Source of the DNA: Mycobacterium colombiense
GTDB lineage: Bacteria; Actinomycetota; Actinomycetes; Mycobacteriales; Mycobacteriaceae
Direction: 5' to 3'
DNA length: 64,000 nucleotides
NCBI RefSeq assembly: GCF_003284935.1
Contig: NZ_QMEV01000014.1
Coordinates: forward strand, 28,577 to 92,576
Positions 18,349-27,098 of this stretch are shown piece by piece. The notes below the pieces were generated by a model that made no database searches, was not told where the DNA came from, and was given only the letters and a program-made list of their open reading frames with translations. How positions within the stretch are numbered: position 1 is the first letter of the stretch; each line of letters begins with the position of its first letter. A program made the translations under genes and the position numbers.

Positions 18349-18359
18349 AATGCGCCTCG

Positions 18360-19514
18360 CTAGTGGCCGCAGTTGGGGCTGGGGCCCTTCATCGTCGCCA
18401 CCCGCACCAGCGAATCGTCGACCTGCTTGGCCGGCAGGTCGCCGGACGCCACCGCCTGCTGCAACCGGTCCAAGACCGCCGGCACCTCGTCGGTGGTGAC
18501 CCACAGCGCCACGTCGACGCCGGCCCGCAGGCTGCGCAGCACGGCCTCCGCCACCCCGTATCGGTCGGAGATGGCCGCCATGCTGGACAGGTCGTCACTG
18601 AATACCGGCCCGGTGAACGGCGGGCCCTTGTAGCCGACGCCGTTGCGCAGCAGCTGCACCGCCTCGGGACTCAGGCTGGCCGGGGCGTCGCCGGTGAGGC
18701 CGGGAACCTGCAAGTGGCCCACCATGACCCCGACCGGCGGCGTGGTCACCAGGGTCCGGTAGGGCACCAGGTCGTTGTTCTGCAGAGCGTCCAGCGGCGG
18801 CGTGACGACGCCCCCGGTGTGCGAGTCGCCCGAGCCGTGGCCGTGGCCGGGGAAGTGCTTGAGCACCGGCAGCAGCCCGGCGTCGCGCAGGCCCTGCGCG
18901 TAGGCCCCGGCATACTCGGTGACGGTGGCCGGATCCGCGCCGAACGACCGGTTGCCGATCACGGCGTCGTCGGGCTCGTCGCTGACGTCGACGACGGGTG
19001 CGAAGTCGACGGTGATGCCCAGGTCGCGCATCTTCTTGCCGCGGTCGGCGGCCAGGTCGTGCACCTGCTGGGCCGTTTGCGTCTGCGCCAGCTCGCGGGG
19101 CGACGGCGAGGTCCCGATCAACGACTTCAACCGCGAGACCCGCCCGCCCTCTTCGTCGACGCTGACCGCCAGGGGCAGCGGCCCCGCCTTGGCCGCGATG
19201 TCGGCCAGCGGTCCCTTGAAGATCGACAGGTCCGTCCAGCTACCGATGAAGATGCCACCCACGTGGTAGCCGTTGACGACGTTGCGGGCGTCGTCGGCGT
19301 TCTTCACGCCCACCATCAGCAGTTGGGCGAGCTTGTCGCGGATGCCCAACGTGGCCGGGACCGCCGACGGGTCGGCGCACACCGGCGGCGCCGGAGCGGC
19401 CACCGGCTTGCTCGACGTCGACGGGCTGGACGGGTGGGCGGCGTGTGGGTGGCCGCAGCCGGCCACCAACACCGACGCGGCTGCGAGCACGGCGAAGGTG
19501 CGCGAAAATGCCAT
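18360..19514 (-). CDS. lpqI: Lipoprotein LpqI, beta-N-acetylglucosaminidase (GH3)
   Basis: 384 aa. Signal peptide with lipobox LVAGC (Cys20), so it is exported and lipid-anchored. GH3/NagZ domain: DEEGGRVSRL substrate-binding motif, KHFPGHGHGSGDSHTGG with the Asp/His acid-base dyad, and VFSDDLSSMA with the nucleophile Asp. The M. tuberculosis orthologue Rv0237 removes GlcNAc from muropeptide fragments in cell-wall recycling. It is the first gene of a possible lpqI-tetR-clc run. Confidence 0.95.
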   Translation of the reverse strand: MAFSRTFAVLAAASVLVAGCGHPHAAHPSSPSTSSKPVAAPAPPVCADPSAVPATLGIRDKLAQLLMVGVKNADDARNVVNGYHVGGIFIGSWTDLSIFKGPLADIAAKAGPLPLAVSVDEEGGRVSRLKSLIGTSPSPRELAQTQTAQQVHDLAADRGKKMRDLGITVDFAPVVDVSDEPDDAVIGNRSFGADPATVTEYAGAYAQGLRDAGLLPVLKHFPGHGHGSGDSHTGGVVTPPLDALQNNDLVPYRTLVTTPPVGVMVGHLQVPGLTGDAPASLSPEAVQLLRNGVGYKGPPFTGPVFSDDLSSMAAISDRYGVAEAVLRSLRAGVDVALWVTTDEVPAVLDRLQQAVASGDLPAKQVDDSLVRVATMKGPSPNCGH

Positions 19515-19624
19515 CGGGCCATGCTTTCACGGCGGGCGTTTCGCGCCTGGCTCCAGGGGGGATCAACGGTACGTTGCTGATCAGGGGGCTGCACGCCCGT
19601 CGGACTGGCAGGGAGGAGCCAGCG

Positions 19625-19828
19625 ATGACCGGTTTCACGTTGGCCGCCGCGGTCAGCGTCGCGGTGGGCCTGTCCGTCGGGGTGGCGACGACCGTCGGGA
19701 TCACGCTGGCCGTGGCGGATCAGAGCCTGGTGTCGGTGCCGAGCCTGCAGCGCCCCGCGCTTCCGGCCGGGCCCTACCAGGTGGAATACGGCGACCGCTG
19801 TTTCCACGGACACTGTCTGCACTGGTGA
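19625..19828 (+). CDS. Small DUF2613-like membrane/secreted protein, copy 1
   Basis: 67 aa. GGGAGGAG lies upstream of ATG 19625. One hydrophobic helix (TLAAAVSVAVGLSVGVATTVGITLAVA) followed by a short tail ending QVEYGDRCFHGHCLHW. The pattern helix-G-I-T-L...VEYG(D/N)R is shared with the next gene at 19916, so the two are tandem paralogues. This copy differs by a Cys/His-rich end (CFHGHC). It lies between lpqI and aftD. Function unknown. Confidence 0.75.
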   Translation: MTGFTLAAAVSVAVGLSVGVATTVGITLAVADQSLVSVPSLQRPALPAGPYQVEYGDRCFHGHCLHW

Positions 19829-19915
19829 CCGGCACCCCGGTTGACGGGGAGCCCTTCTGCTAGGTTGGCGCTAGGTCGAAAGTCAGGACCGCAAGCCGAT
19901 ACTCAGGAGCCGTCG

Positions 19916-20089
19916 ATGAACCGGATCGTTGCGCCCGCCGCAGCGAGCGTTGTGGTTGGCCTGTTGCTCGGCGCGGCCGCGATCTTCGGGATCACCTTGA
20001 TGGTCCAGCAAGACACGAAGCCGCCACTTCCCGGGGGCGATCCGCAGTCGTCAGTGCTCAACCGGGTCGAGTACGGCAACCGTAGCTAG
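19916..20089 (+). CDS. Small DUF2613 protein, Rv0236A-like, copy 2
   Basis: 57 aa, ATG 19916 with CAGGAG upstream. Single N-terminal membrane helix (AAASVVVGLLLGAAAIFGITLMV), then a proline-rich tail ending SVLNRVEYGNRS. Same length and sequence pattern as M. tuberculosis Rv0236A, which likewise precedes aftD. Too short for the usual gene finders, and without a known activity. Probably membrane-inserted with its tail on the outside. Confidence 0.85.
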   Translation: MNRIVAPAAASVVVGLLLGAAAIFGITLMVQQDTKPPLPGGDPQSSVLNRVEYGNRS

Positions 20090-20156
20090 CCAGTCGCGGA
20101 CGGGGGCCGCAGCGCCGGCCTCATGCTCGACGGCTGGGCCGGTTTCGCGGCGGTGG

Positions 20157-23100
20157 TTGTGGTTGGTCGGTGCGATCGCGCTGGCCCTGACGTTCGCCCA
20201 ATCGCCGGGACGGATCTCCCCGGACACCAAGCTTGACCTGACCGCCAACCCCCTGCGGTTCCTGGCCCGCGCGACCAACCTGTGGAACAGCGAGCTGCCG
20301 TTCGGGCAGGCCCAGAACCAGGCCTACGGCTACCTGTTTCCGCACGGCACCTTCTTTCTCCTCGGCCACGCGCTGGGCGTGCCCGGCTGGATCACCCAGC
20401 GGCTGTGGTGGGCGCTACTGCTCACCGTCGGCTTCTGGGGGCTGCTGCGGGTCGCCGAGGCGCTGCGGATAGGCAGCCCGGCGTCGCGGGTGATCGCCGC
20501 CGCCGCGTTCGCGCTGTCCCCGCGGGTGCTGACCACGCTCGGCTCGATCTCGTCGGAAACCCTGCCAATGATGTTGGCGCCGTGGGTGTTGCTGCCCACC
20601 ATCCTCGCCCTGCGGGGCACCGGCGGCCGCTCGGTGCGCGCGCTGGCCGGTCAGGCCGGCCTGGCGATCGCCCTGATGGGCGCCGTCAACGCCATTGCGA
20701 CCGCGGCGGGCTGCCTGCCCGCGGCGATCTGGTGGGCGTGCCACCGGCCGAACCGGTTGTGGTGGCGTTACACCGGCTGGTCGCTGGTGGCGCTGGTGCT
20801 GGCCACGCTGTGGTGGGCGGTGGCGCTGATGATGCTGCGCGCCATCAGCCCGCCGTTCCTGGATTTCATCGAATCGTCCGGCGTGACGACGCAATGGTCG
20901 TCGCTGGTCGAGATGCTGCGCGGTACCGACAGCTGGACCCCGTACGTGGCGCCGACCGCCACCGCGGGCGCTCCGCTGGTGACCGGGTCGGCGGCCATCC
21001 TGGGCACCTGCCTCGTCGCGGCGGCCGGCCTGGCGGGGCTGGCCCGCCCGGCGATGCCGGCGCGCGGGCGGCTGGTGACCATGCTGTTGGTCGGGGTGGT
21101 GCTGATGGCCGCCGGGTACAGCGGCGGGCTGGGCTCGCCCGTGGCCCACGCGGTGCAGGGGTTCCTGGACGCCGGCGGCGCCCCGCTGCGCAACGTGCAC
21201 AAGCTCGGCTCGGTGATCAGGATCCCGGTGGTGCTGGGACTCGCGCAGCTGCTGGGGCGGATCCCGCTGCCGGGCAGCGCGCCAATGCCGGTGTGGCTGC
21301 GCGCGTTTGCGCATCCCGAGCGCGACAAACGGGTGGCGACGGCGATCGTGGTCGTGACGGCCCTGCTGGTCAGCACGTCGCTGGCCTGGACGGGCCGGCT
21401 CGCCCCGCCGGGGACGTTCACCGCGATCCCGCAGTACTGGCAGGAGGCCGCCGACTGGCTCACCGAGCACAACGCCGCCGGGCCCGGGTCCCCTCCCCCC
21501 GGGCGGGTGCTCGTCGTTCCCGGCGCCCCGTTCGCCACCCAGGTGTGGGGCACCAGCCATGACGAGCCGCTGCAGGTGCTGGGCGCCAGCCCGTGGGGGG
21601 TGCGGGATTCCATTCCGCTGACCCCGCCGCAGACCATCCGGGCGCTCGATTCGGTGCAGCGCCTGTTGGCCGCCGGCCGCCCCTCGGCAGGGCTCGCCGA
21701 TACCCTTGTCCGGCAAGGCATTTCCTACCTGGCGTTGCGCAATGACCTGGACCCGGACACGTCACGCTCGGCGCGCCCCATCCTGGTCCACCGCGCCATC
21801 GACGGGTCCCCCGGACTGCGCAAGGTCGCCCAGTTCGGCGCGCCGGTGGGCCCCGGCACCCTGACCGGTTTCGTCGCCGACAGCGGGCTGCGACCGCGCT
21901 ACCCGGCCGTCGAGATCTACCGGGTCGGCGGCGATGACGAGCCCGGCGCGCCGTATTTCGTCGACGCCGACCGGATGGCCCGGGTCGACGGCGGGCCGGA
22001 GGCGCTGCTGCGTCTGGACGAGCGGCGGCGGCTGCTGGGCCGGCCACCGCTGGGCCCGGCGCTGCTGAGCGCCGACGCGCGAGCCGCCGGGCTGGCGACG
22101 AACGGCGGGGTCACGATCACCGACACCCCGGTGGCCCGCGAGACGGATTACGGCCGGGTGGACCAACATTCGTCGGCCATCCGCGCTCCGGGCGATGCCC
22201 GGCACACCTTCAATCGGGTGCCCGACTACCCCGTCCCCGGCGCCGATCCGGTGGCCGGGGCGTGGACCGGCGGCCGGATCACGGTATCGAGTTCGTCGTC
22301 GGATTCGACCGCCATGCCCGACGTCGCACCGGCGACCTCGCCGGCCGCCGCGATCGACGGGGATTCGGCGACCGCCTGGGTGTCCAACTCGCTGCAGGCC
22401 GCCGTCGGTCAATGGATGCAGATCGATTTCGACCACCCGGTGACCAACGCGGCGATCACGCTGACACCCAGCGCCACCGCCGTCGGGGCGCAGGTGCGGC
22501 GGATCCTGATCGAAACCGCCACCGGCAGCACCACTTTGCGTTTCGACCAGCCCGGCAAGCCGCTGGCCGCGGCACTCCCCTACGGCGAGACCCCGTGGGT
22601 GCGGATCACCGCGGCGGGCACCGACGACGGTTCGGCCGGGGTGCAGTTCGGCATCACCGACCTGACGGTCACCCAGTACGACGCGTCCGGATTCGCCCAC
22701 CAGGTCGACCTGCGGCACACCGTGCGGGTGCCGGGGCCGCCGCCGGGCACGCCGATCACGGGGTGGGACCTGGGATCCGAACTGCTGGGCAGGCCGGGCT
22801 GCGCCCACGGGCCCGACGCTGTGCGTTGCGCGCCGTCGATGGCCCTGGCCCCGGAGGAACCGGTCAACTTCAGCCGGACGCTGACCGTGCCGGAACCGGT
22901 GTCGGTGATCCCGGCGGTGTGGGTACGGCCGCGGCAGGGCCCGAAGCTCGCCGACCTGATCGCAGAGCCGAATAGCACGGTCGCCCACGGTGATTCGGAT
23001 ACGGTGGACGTCCTCGGCTCCGCCTACGCGGCCACCGACGGCGACCCGGCCACCGCGTGGACGGCACCCCAGCGGGTGGTGCAGCACAAGACCCCGCCCA

Positions 23101-24347
23101 CGCTGACGCTCACCCTGCCGCGGCCCACCGAGGTCACCGGCGTGCGGCTGACTCCCGGTCGATCGGTGCTGCCGGTGCACCCGACGATGGTGGCCGTCAA
23201 CCTGGGGGACGGCCCGCAGGTGGTCGCGGTGAACGCCGAGGGGACGCAGACGGTCCCGCTCAAACCCCGGGTGACCGACACCGTGACCATCAGCCTGCTG
23301 AACTGGGAAGACGTCATCGACCGCAACGCTTTGGGTTTCGACCAACTCAAGCCGCCGGGGCTGGCCGAGATCGCGGCCCTGGGCGTCGACGGCAACCCGA
23401 TCGCCGCCCCCGACCCCGGCCGCAACCGCGCCCGGGAGGTCACCGTCGGCTGCGAGCGCGGACCGGTCATCGCGGTCGCGGGCCGGTTCGTGCACACCGC
23501 GATTCACACCACCGTGGGGGCGATCCTGGACGACGCCCCCGTCGCGGCGGTGCCGTGCGAACACGACCCGATCGCGCTGCCCGCGGGCCAACAGGAGTTG
23601 CTGATCAGCCCGGGCGCTCAATTCGTCGTGGACGGGGCCCAGCTGTCCGCCCCGGTGCCCGCCGAAATCGCACGGCCCCTTCATGTTTCGACATGGCGCG
23701 CATGGGGCCCGGATCGGCGCGAAGTGCAGGCACCCGCCTCCCCGAACTCCCGGGTGCTGGTCATCCCGGAAAGCATCAACCCGGGCTGGGTGGCGCGCAC
23801 CAGCACCGGGGCGCGCCTGACGCCGGTCGCGGTCAACGGGTGGCAGCAGGGCTGGGTGGTGCCCGCGGGCGACCCGGGGACCATCACGCTGACGTTCGCC
23901 TCCAACTCGCTCTACCGGGCCGGCCTGGCGGTGGGGCTGGCCCTGCTGCCGTTGCTGGCGCTGTTGGCGCTCTGGCGCACCCGGCGACGAACGGTCGACG
24001 ACACTGCCGAACCCGCGCGACCGTGGCGGCCCGGCCCCTGGGCGGCCGTCCCCGTGCTGGCCGCCGGGGCGCTGATCGCGGGCGTGGGCGGTGCGGTGGT
24101 GATGGGGGCGGCCCTGGGCCTGCGATACGTCCTGCACCAGCGGCGCTGGGAGCGCCTGAGCGTGGTGTGCGGCGCGGGCGGGCTGATCCTGGCCGGGGCG
24201 GCGGTGTCACGGCAACCCTGGCGGTCGGCCGACGGCTACGCCGGCCATTCCGCGAGTGTCCAGGCGCTGGCCCTGATTTCGCTTGCGGTGCTTGCCGCTT
24301 CGGTGGTTGCGCTCCCCCCACGCGCGCCGGTGGCCCGCGACGCATAG
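20157..24347 (+). CDS. aftD: Alpha-(1->3)-arabinofuranosyltransferase AftD
   Basis: About 1396 aa, one of the largest mycobacterial envelope enzymes. N-terminal GT-C membrane domain with many helices (residues 1-420) and the acidic first loop SPDTKLDL, expected to bear the catalytic Asp. A large extracytoplasmic middle (about 440-1250) with repeated carbohydrate-binding-like beta domains (for example DGDSATAWVSNSLQAAVGQW and DGDPATAWTAPQR, discoidin-type). C-terminal helices follow. It adds arabinofuranose from decaprenyl-phosphoarabinose to arabinogalactan and lipoarabinomannan. The only in-frame start is TTG 20157, and conserved-looking sequence (SRRWLWLVG) runs upstream of it without any start codon, so the true N-terminus is uncertain. 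Confidence 0.94.
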   Translation: MWLVGAIALALTFAQSPGRISPDTKLDLTANPLRFLARATNLWNSELPFGQAQNQAYGYLFPHGTFFLLGHALGVPGWITQRLWWALLLTVGFWGLLRVAEALRIGSPASRVIAAAAFALSPRVLTTLGSISSETLPMMLAPWVLLPTILALRGTGGRSVRALAGQAGLAIALMGAVNAIATAAGCLPAAIWWACHRPNRLWWRYTGWSLVALVLATLWWAVALMMLRAISPPFLDFIESSGVTTQWSSLVEMLRGTDSWTPYVAPTATAGAPLVTGSAAILGTCLVAAAGLAGLARPAMPARGRLVTMLLVGVVLMAAGYSGGLGSPVAHAVQGFLDAGGAPLRNVHKLGSVIRIPVVLGLAQLLGRIPLPGSAPMPVWLRAFAHPERDKRVATAIVVVTALLVSTSLAWTGRLAPPGTFTAIPQYWQEAADWLTEHNAAGPGSPPPGRVLVVPGAPFATQVWGTSHDEPLQVLGASPWGVRDSIPLTPPQTIRALDSVQRLLAAGRPSAGLADTLVRQGISYLALRNDLDPDTSRSARPILVHRAIDGSPGLRKVAQFGAPVGPGTLTGFVADSGLRPRYPAVEIYRVGGDDEPGAPYFVDADRMARVDGGPEALLRLDERRRLLGRPPLGPALLSADARAAGLATNGGVTITDTPVARETDYGRVDQHSSAIRAPGDARHTFNRVPDYPVPGADPVAGAWTGGRITVSSSSSDSTAMPDVAPATSPAAAIDGDSATAWVSNSLQAAVGQWMQIDFDHPVTNAAITLTPSATAVGAQVRRILIETATGSTTLRFDQPGKPLAAALPYGETPWVRITAAGTDDGSAGVQFGITDLTVTQYDASGFAHQVDLRHTVRVPGPPPGTPITGWDLGSELLGRPGCAHGPDAVRCAPSMALAPEEPVNFSRTLTVPEPVSVIPAVWVRPRQGPKLADLIAEPNSTVAHGDSDTVDVLGSAYAATDGDPATAWTAPQRVVQHKTPPTLTLTLPRPTEVTGVRLTPGRSVLPVHPTMVAVNLGDGPQVVAVNAEGTQTVPLKPRVTDTVTISLLNWEDVIDRNALGFDQLKPPGLAEIAALGVDGNPIAAPDPGRNRAREVTVGCERGPVIAVAGRFVHTAIHTTVGAILDDAPVAAVPCEHDPIALPAGQQELLISPGAQFVVDGAQLSAPVPAEIARPLHVSTWRAWGPDRREVQAPASPNSRVLVIPESINPGWVARTSTGARLTPVAVNGWQQGWVVPAGDPGTITLTFASNSLYRAGLAVGLALLPLLALLALWRTRRRTVDDTAEPARPWRPGPWAAVPVLAAGALIAGVGGAVVMGAALGLRYVLHQRRWERLSVVCGAGGLILAGAAVSRQPWRSADGYAGHSASVQALALISLAVLAASVVALPPRAPVARDA

Positions 24348-24434
24348 TCGGCCGGGCTATTGGCTACCCGTTTACCGGCTGATTGACTGGATACGCGGGT
24401 TGGCGTAGCCGTCACCGACCGAGGAGTTAGCGCC

Positions 24435-25882
24435 ATGGACTGGTTTTCCGCACCCCAATATTGGGTGGGCAGACTGGTGCTCGAGCGCGGCGCCGCGGCG
24501 ATCTACCTGCTCGGGTTCATAGCGGCCGCGGTCCAGTTCCGCGCCCTCATCGGGGAGCGCGGCATACTGCCCATTCCGCGGTTTCTGGCGCGGCAATCGT
24601 TTTGGCGCACACCGAGCCTGTTTCATCTGCGGTATTCCGATCGGCTGTTTTCCGCCGTCGCCTGGCTAGGGGCGGCGTTGTCGGCGGCGGTCGTCGCCGG
24701 GGCCGCCGACGCGGTGCCGTTGTGGGCCGCGATCGTGATGTGGCTGGCACTGTGGGTGCTTTATCTGTCGATCGTCAACGTCGGGCAGACCTGGTACTCG
24801 TTCGGCTGGGAATCGCTGTTGCTCGAAACCGGGTTCCTGATGATCTTTGTGGGCAACCACGACGTGGCCCCTCCAGTCCTGACGTTGTGGATGGTGCGGC
24901 TGCTGGTGTTCCGCGTGGAATTCGGTGCGGGACTGATCAAGATGCGCGGCGACCCGTGCTGGCGCGATCTGACGTGTTTGTACTATCACCACGAGACGCA
25001 ACCCATGCCGGGTCCGTTGAGCTGGTTCTTCCACCACCTGCCCAAGCCGCTGCATCGGATCGAGGTGGCGGGCAACCATTTCGCGCAGCTGATCGTGCCG
25101 TTCGGATTGTTCGCGCCGCAGCCGGTGGCCAGCGTGGCCGCCGCGATCATCGTCGTCACCCAGTTGTGGCTGGTCGCCTCGGGCAATTTCGCGTGGCTGA
25201 ATTGGGTCACGATCGTGCTGGCGTTCAGCGCCATCGATGACGCGTCGATCGCGACCGTGCTGCCCAACGGCCTGGTCCCGGCGCATGCGGGCCCGACGCC
25301 GCCCTGGTTCGTCGGTCTGGTGGTCGCGGTCACCGCCGCCGTGGTGTTCATGAGTTACTGGCCGGTGGCCAACATGCTGTCGTCGCGGCAACGAATGAAC
25401 ATGTCGTTCAACTCGTTCCACTTGGTGAACACCTACGGCGCCTTCGGCAGCATCGGACGGATCCGCCGGGAGGTGGTGCTCGAGGGCACCGACGAAGCGG
25501 TCATCACCGCCCAGACCGTCTGGCAGGAATACGAATTCAAGGGTAAGCCGGGCGCACCGCGGCGGCTGCCGCGGCAGTGGGCGCCCTATCACCTGCGCCT
25601 GGACTGGCTGATGTGGTTCGCCGCGATCTCGCCGGGCTACGCGCAGCCGTGGCTGAGGCCGCTCCTGCAACGCTTGCTGGAAAACGATCGACCGACGCTG
25701 CGGTTGTTGCGGCACAATCCCTTTCCGGATGCGCCCCCCCCCGGTTCGTGCGGGCGCAGCTCTACCAGTACCGCTTCACCACACCCGCCGAGCTGCGGCG
25801 TGATCGGGCGTGGTGGCACCGCGCCCTGATCGGCGGTTACGTCCCGCCGATGAGCTTGCCGCGGGCGACCAGCGCCAACTGA
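24435..25882 (+). pseudogene. Lipase-maturation-factor-like membrane protein (Rv0235c-like), frameshifted in a C tract
   Basis: Begins MDWFSAPQYWVGRLVLERGA at 24435. Eight or so membrane helices, then the soluble tail typical of LMF1 proteins (MNMSFNSFHLVNTYGAFGSIGRIRREVVLEG). The frame runs on to 25829, but after NPFPDAPP the sequence turns into low-quality residues. The proper continuation RFVRAQLYQYRFTTPAELRR to the stop at 25882 is in another frame. The break is a run of nine C at 25734-25742; ten C would restore a 482-aa protein, the size I recall for Rv0235c. Could be a sequencing error, a true mutation or a phase-variable tract. Role unknown; next to aftD. Confidence 0.85.
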
Positions 25883-26030
25883 CGGCCGAGGGGTTTCCCA
25901 TCGCGGTTCCGTTCACCGCAATTCAAACCCTGGTCAGCCCAACCGATCTGCCATAACCTCGCCTGGCACTGCGCCGCAGACTTGCCGGCGCGGATCGCAC
26001 CCGCCGACAGCCAAGAGGATTACGCAACCC

Positions 26031-27047
26031 GTGAATCTACGATGCCATGCCGCGCTGCTGCTGGCTGCCGTCGCCCTCCTGCTGCCGGGGTGCGTCTCCC
26101 GCCCACACGCCGCCGGTCCCGGCCAGGTGCCGCAGCAAGTCCCGCTGTCAGAGCTGGCCGACGTCACGCTGACGGTCGGCGATCAAAAGAGCGTGGCCAC
26201 CGACGCCATGCTGCGCGCCGCCGGCGAACTGCAGGGCCTCCCGTACCGGATCGCTTTCTCCACCTTCACATCCGGGCCGCCGATGATCGAAGCCGCCGCC
26301 GCGGGCAAGATCGACTTCGCCATCACCGGTGACACCCCACCGATTTTCGGCGCGGTCGCCAGCGCCCGCATCAAGGTGGTGTCCGCATACGACGGCGGCG
26401 GCCCCGGCGACCAGATCCTGGTCCACACCGATTCGACCGTCCAGACGGTCCCCGACCTGCGCGGCAAGACGATCGCGCTGGCCAAGGGCAGTTCGGCGCA
26501 CGCCAATGTGCTCGACCAGCTGGACAAGGCCGGTCTCACACCGGCCGATGTCCACCTCGTGTTCCTGCAGCCCGCCGACGCCCTGTCGGGATTCCGCAAC
26601 GGTCAGGTCGACGCCTGGGCGGTCTGGGACCCCTACACCGCCCAGGCCGAACAGCAACTCCCGGTGCGCGGCCTGGTCACACGCAAGCACAAGTACTCGT
26701 TCGGCGTCGCGTCCGACAAGACGTTGGGCGACGCCAAGACCAACACGGCCCTGGGGGATCTACTGGCGCGGTACGCCAGAGCCGCGGCCTGGGCGCGCGA
26801 GCACTCGCAGCAGTGGGCCGGCGAGTACGCCAGGTCCGCAGGCGTCGATCCCACCGTCGCCGCCGTCGCGCAGGGCCGCACGCTGCGGCAGCCGATCCCG
26901 CTGGACGACACCGTGGTCGGCAGCGAGCAACGCCTCACCGATCTCTTCGCGGCCGCCGGCCAGATCCAATCCGCGCCGCGTTTCGGCGACTGGGTGGATC
27001 GCCGCTTCAACGCCACCGCGGCGACGGGTCGCGCGGCGCCGCGATGA
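26031..27047 (+). CDS. Periplasmic substrate-binding lipoprotein, SsuA/TauA/NrtA type
   Basis: 338 aa from GTG 26031. Signal peptide and lipobox LLPGC (Cys near residue 21). NMT1/SsuA-like fold: TLTVGDQKSVATDAMLRAAGEL, FTSGPPMIEAAAAGKIDFAITGDTPPIFG, DLRGKTIALAKGSSAHANVLDQLDKAG, GQVDAWAVWDPYTAQAE. This family feeds ABC importers for sulfonates, nitrate or thiamine precursors; the fold and the alkanesulfonate-like DAWAVWDPY segment favour an aliphatic sulfonate or similar. No permease or ATPase gene is adjacent, so it is an orphan here. It converges with the formate dehydrogenase gene. Not in the M. tuberculosis equivalent region. Confidence 0.88.
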   Translation: MNLRCHAALLLAAVALLLPGCVSRPHAAGPGQVPQQVPLSELADVTLTVGDQKSVATDAMLRAAGELQGLPYRIAFSTFTSGPPMIEAAAAGKIDFAITGDTPPIFGAVASARIKVVSAYDGGGPGDQILVHTDSTVQTVPDLRGKTIALAKGSSAHANVLDQLDKAGLTPADVHLVFLQPADALSGFRNGQVDAWAVWDPYTAQAEQQLPVRGLVTRKHKYSFGVASDKTLGDAKTNTALGDLLARYARAAAWAREHSQQWAGEYARSAGVDPTVAAVAQGRTLRQPIPLDDTVVGSEQRLTDLFAAAGQIQSAPRFGDWVDRRFNATAATGRAAPR

Positions 27048-27098
27048 GTCGCCCCTGTGGTGCAACCGCTTTCGCGCATGACGCGGCCAATGGATCGG

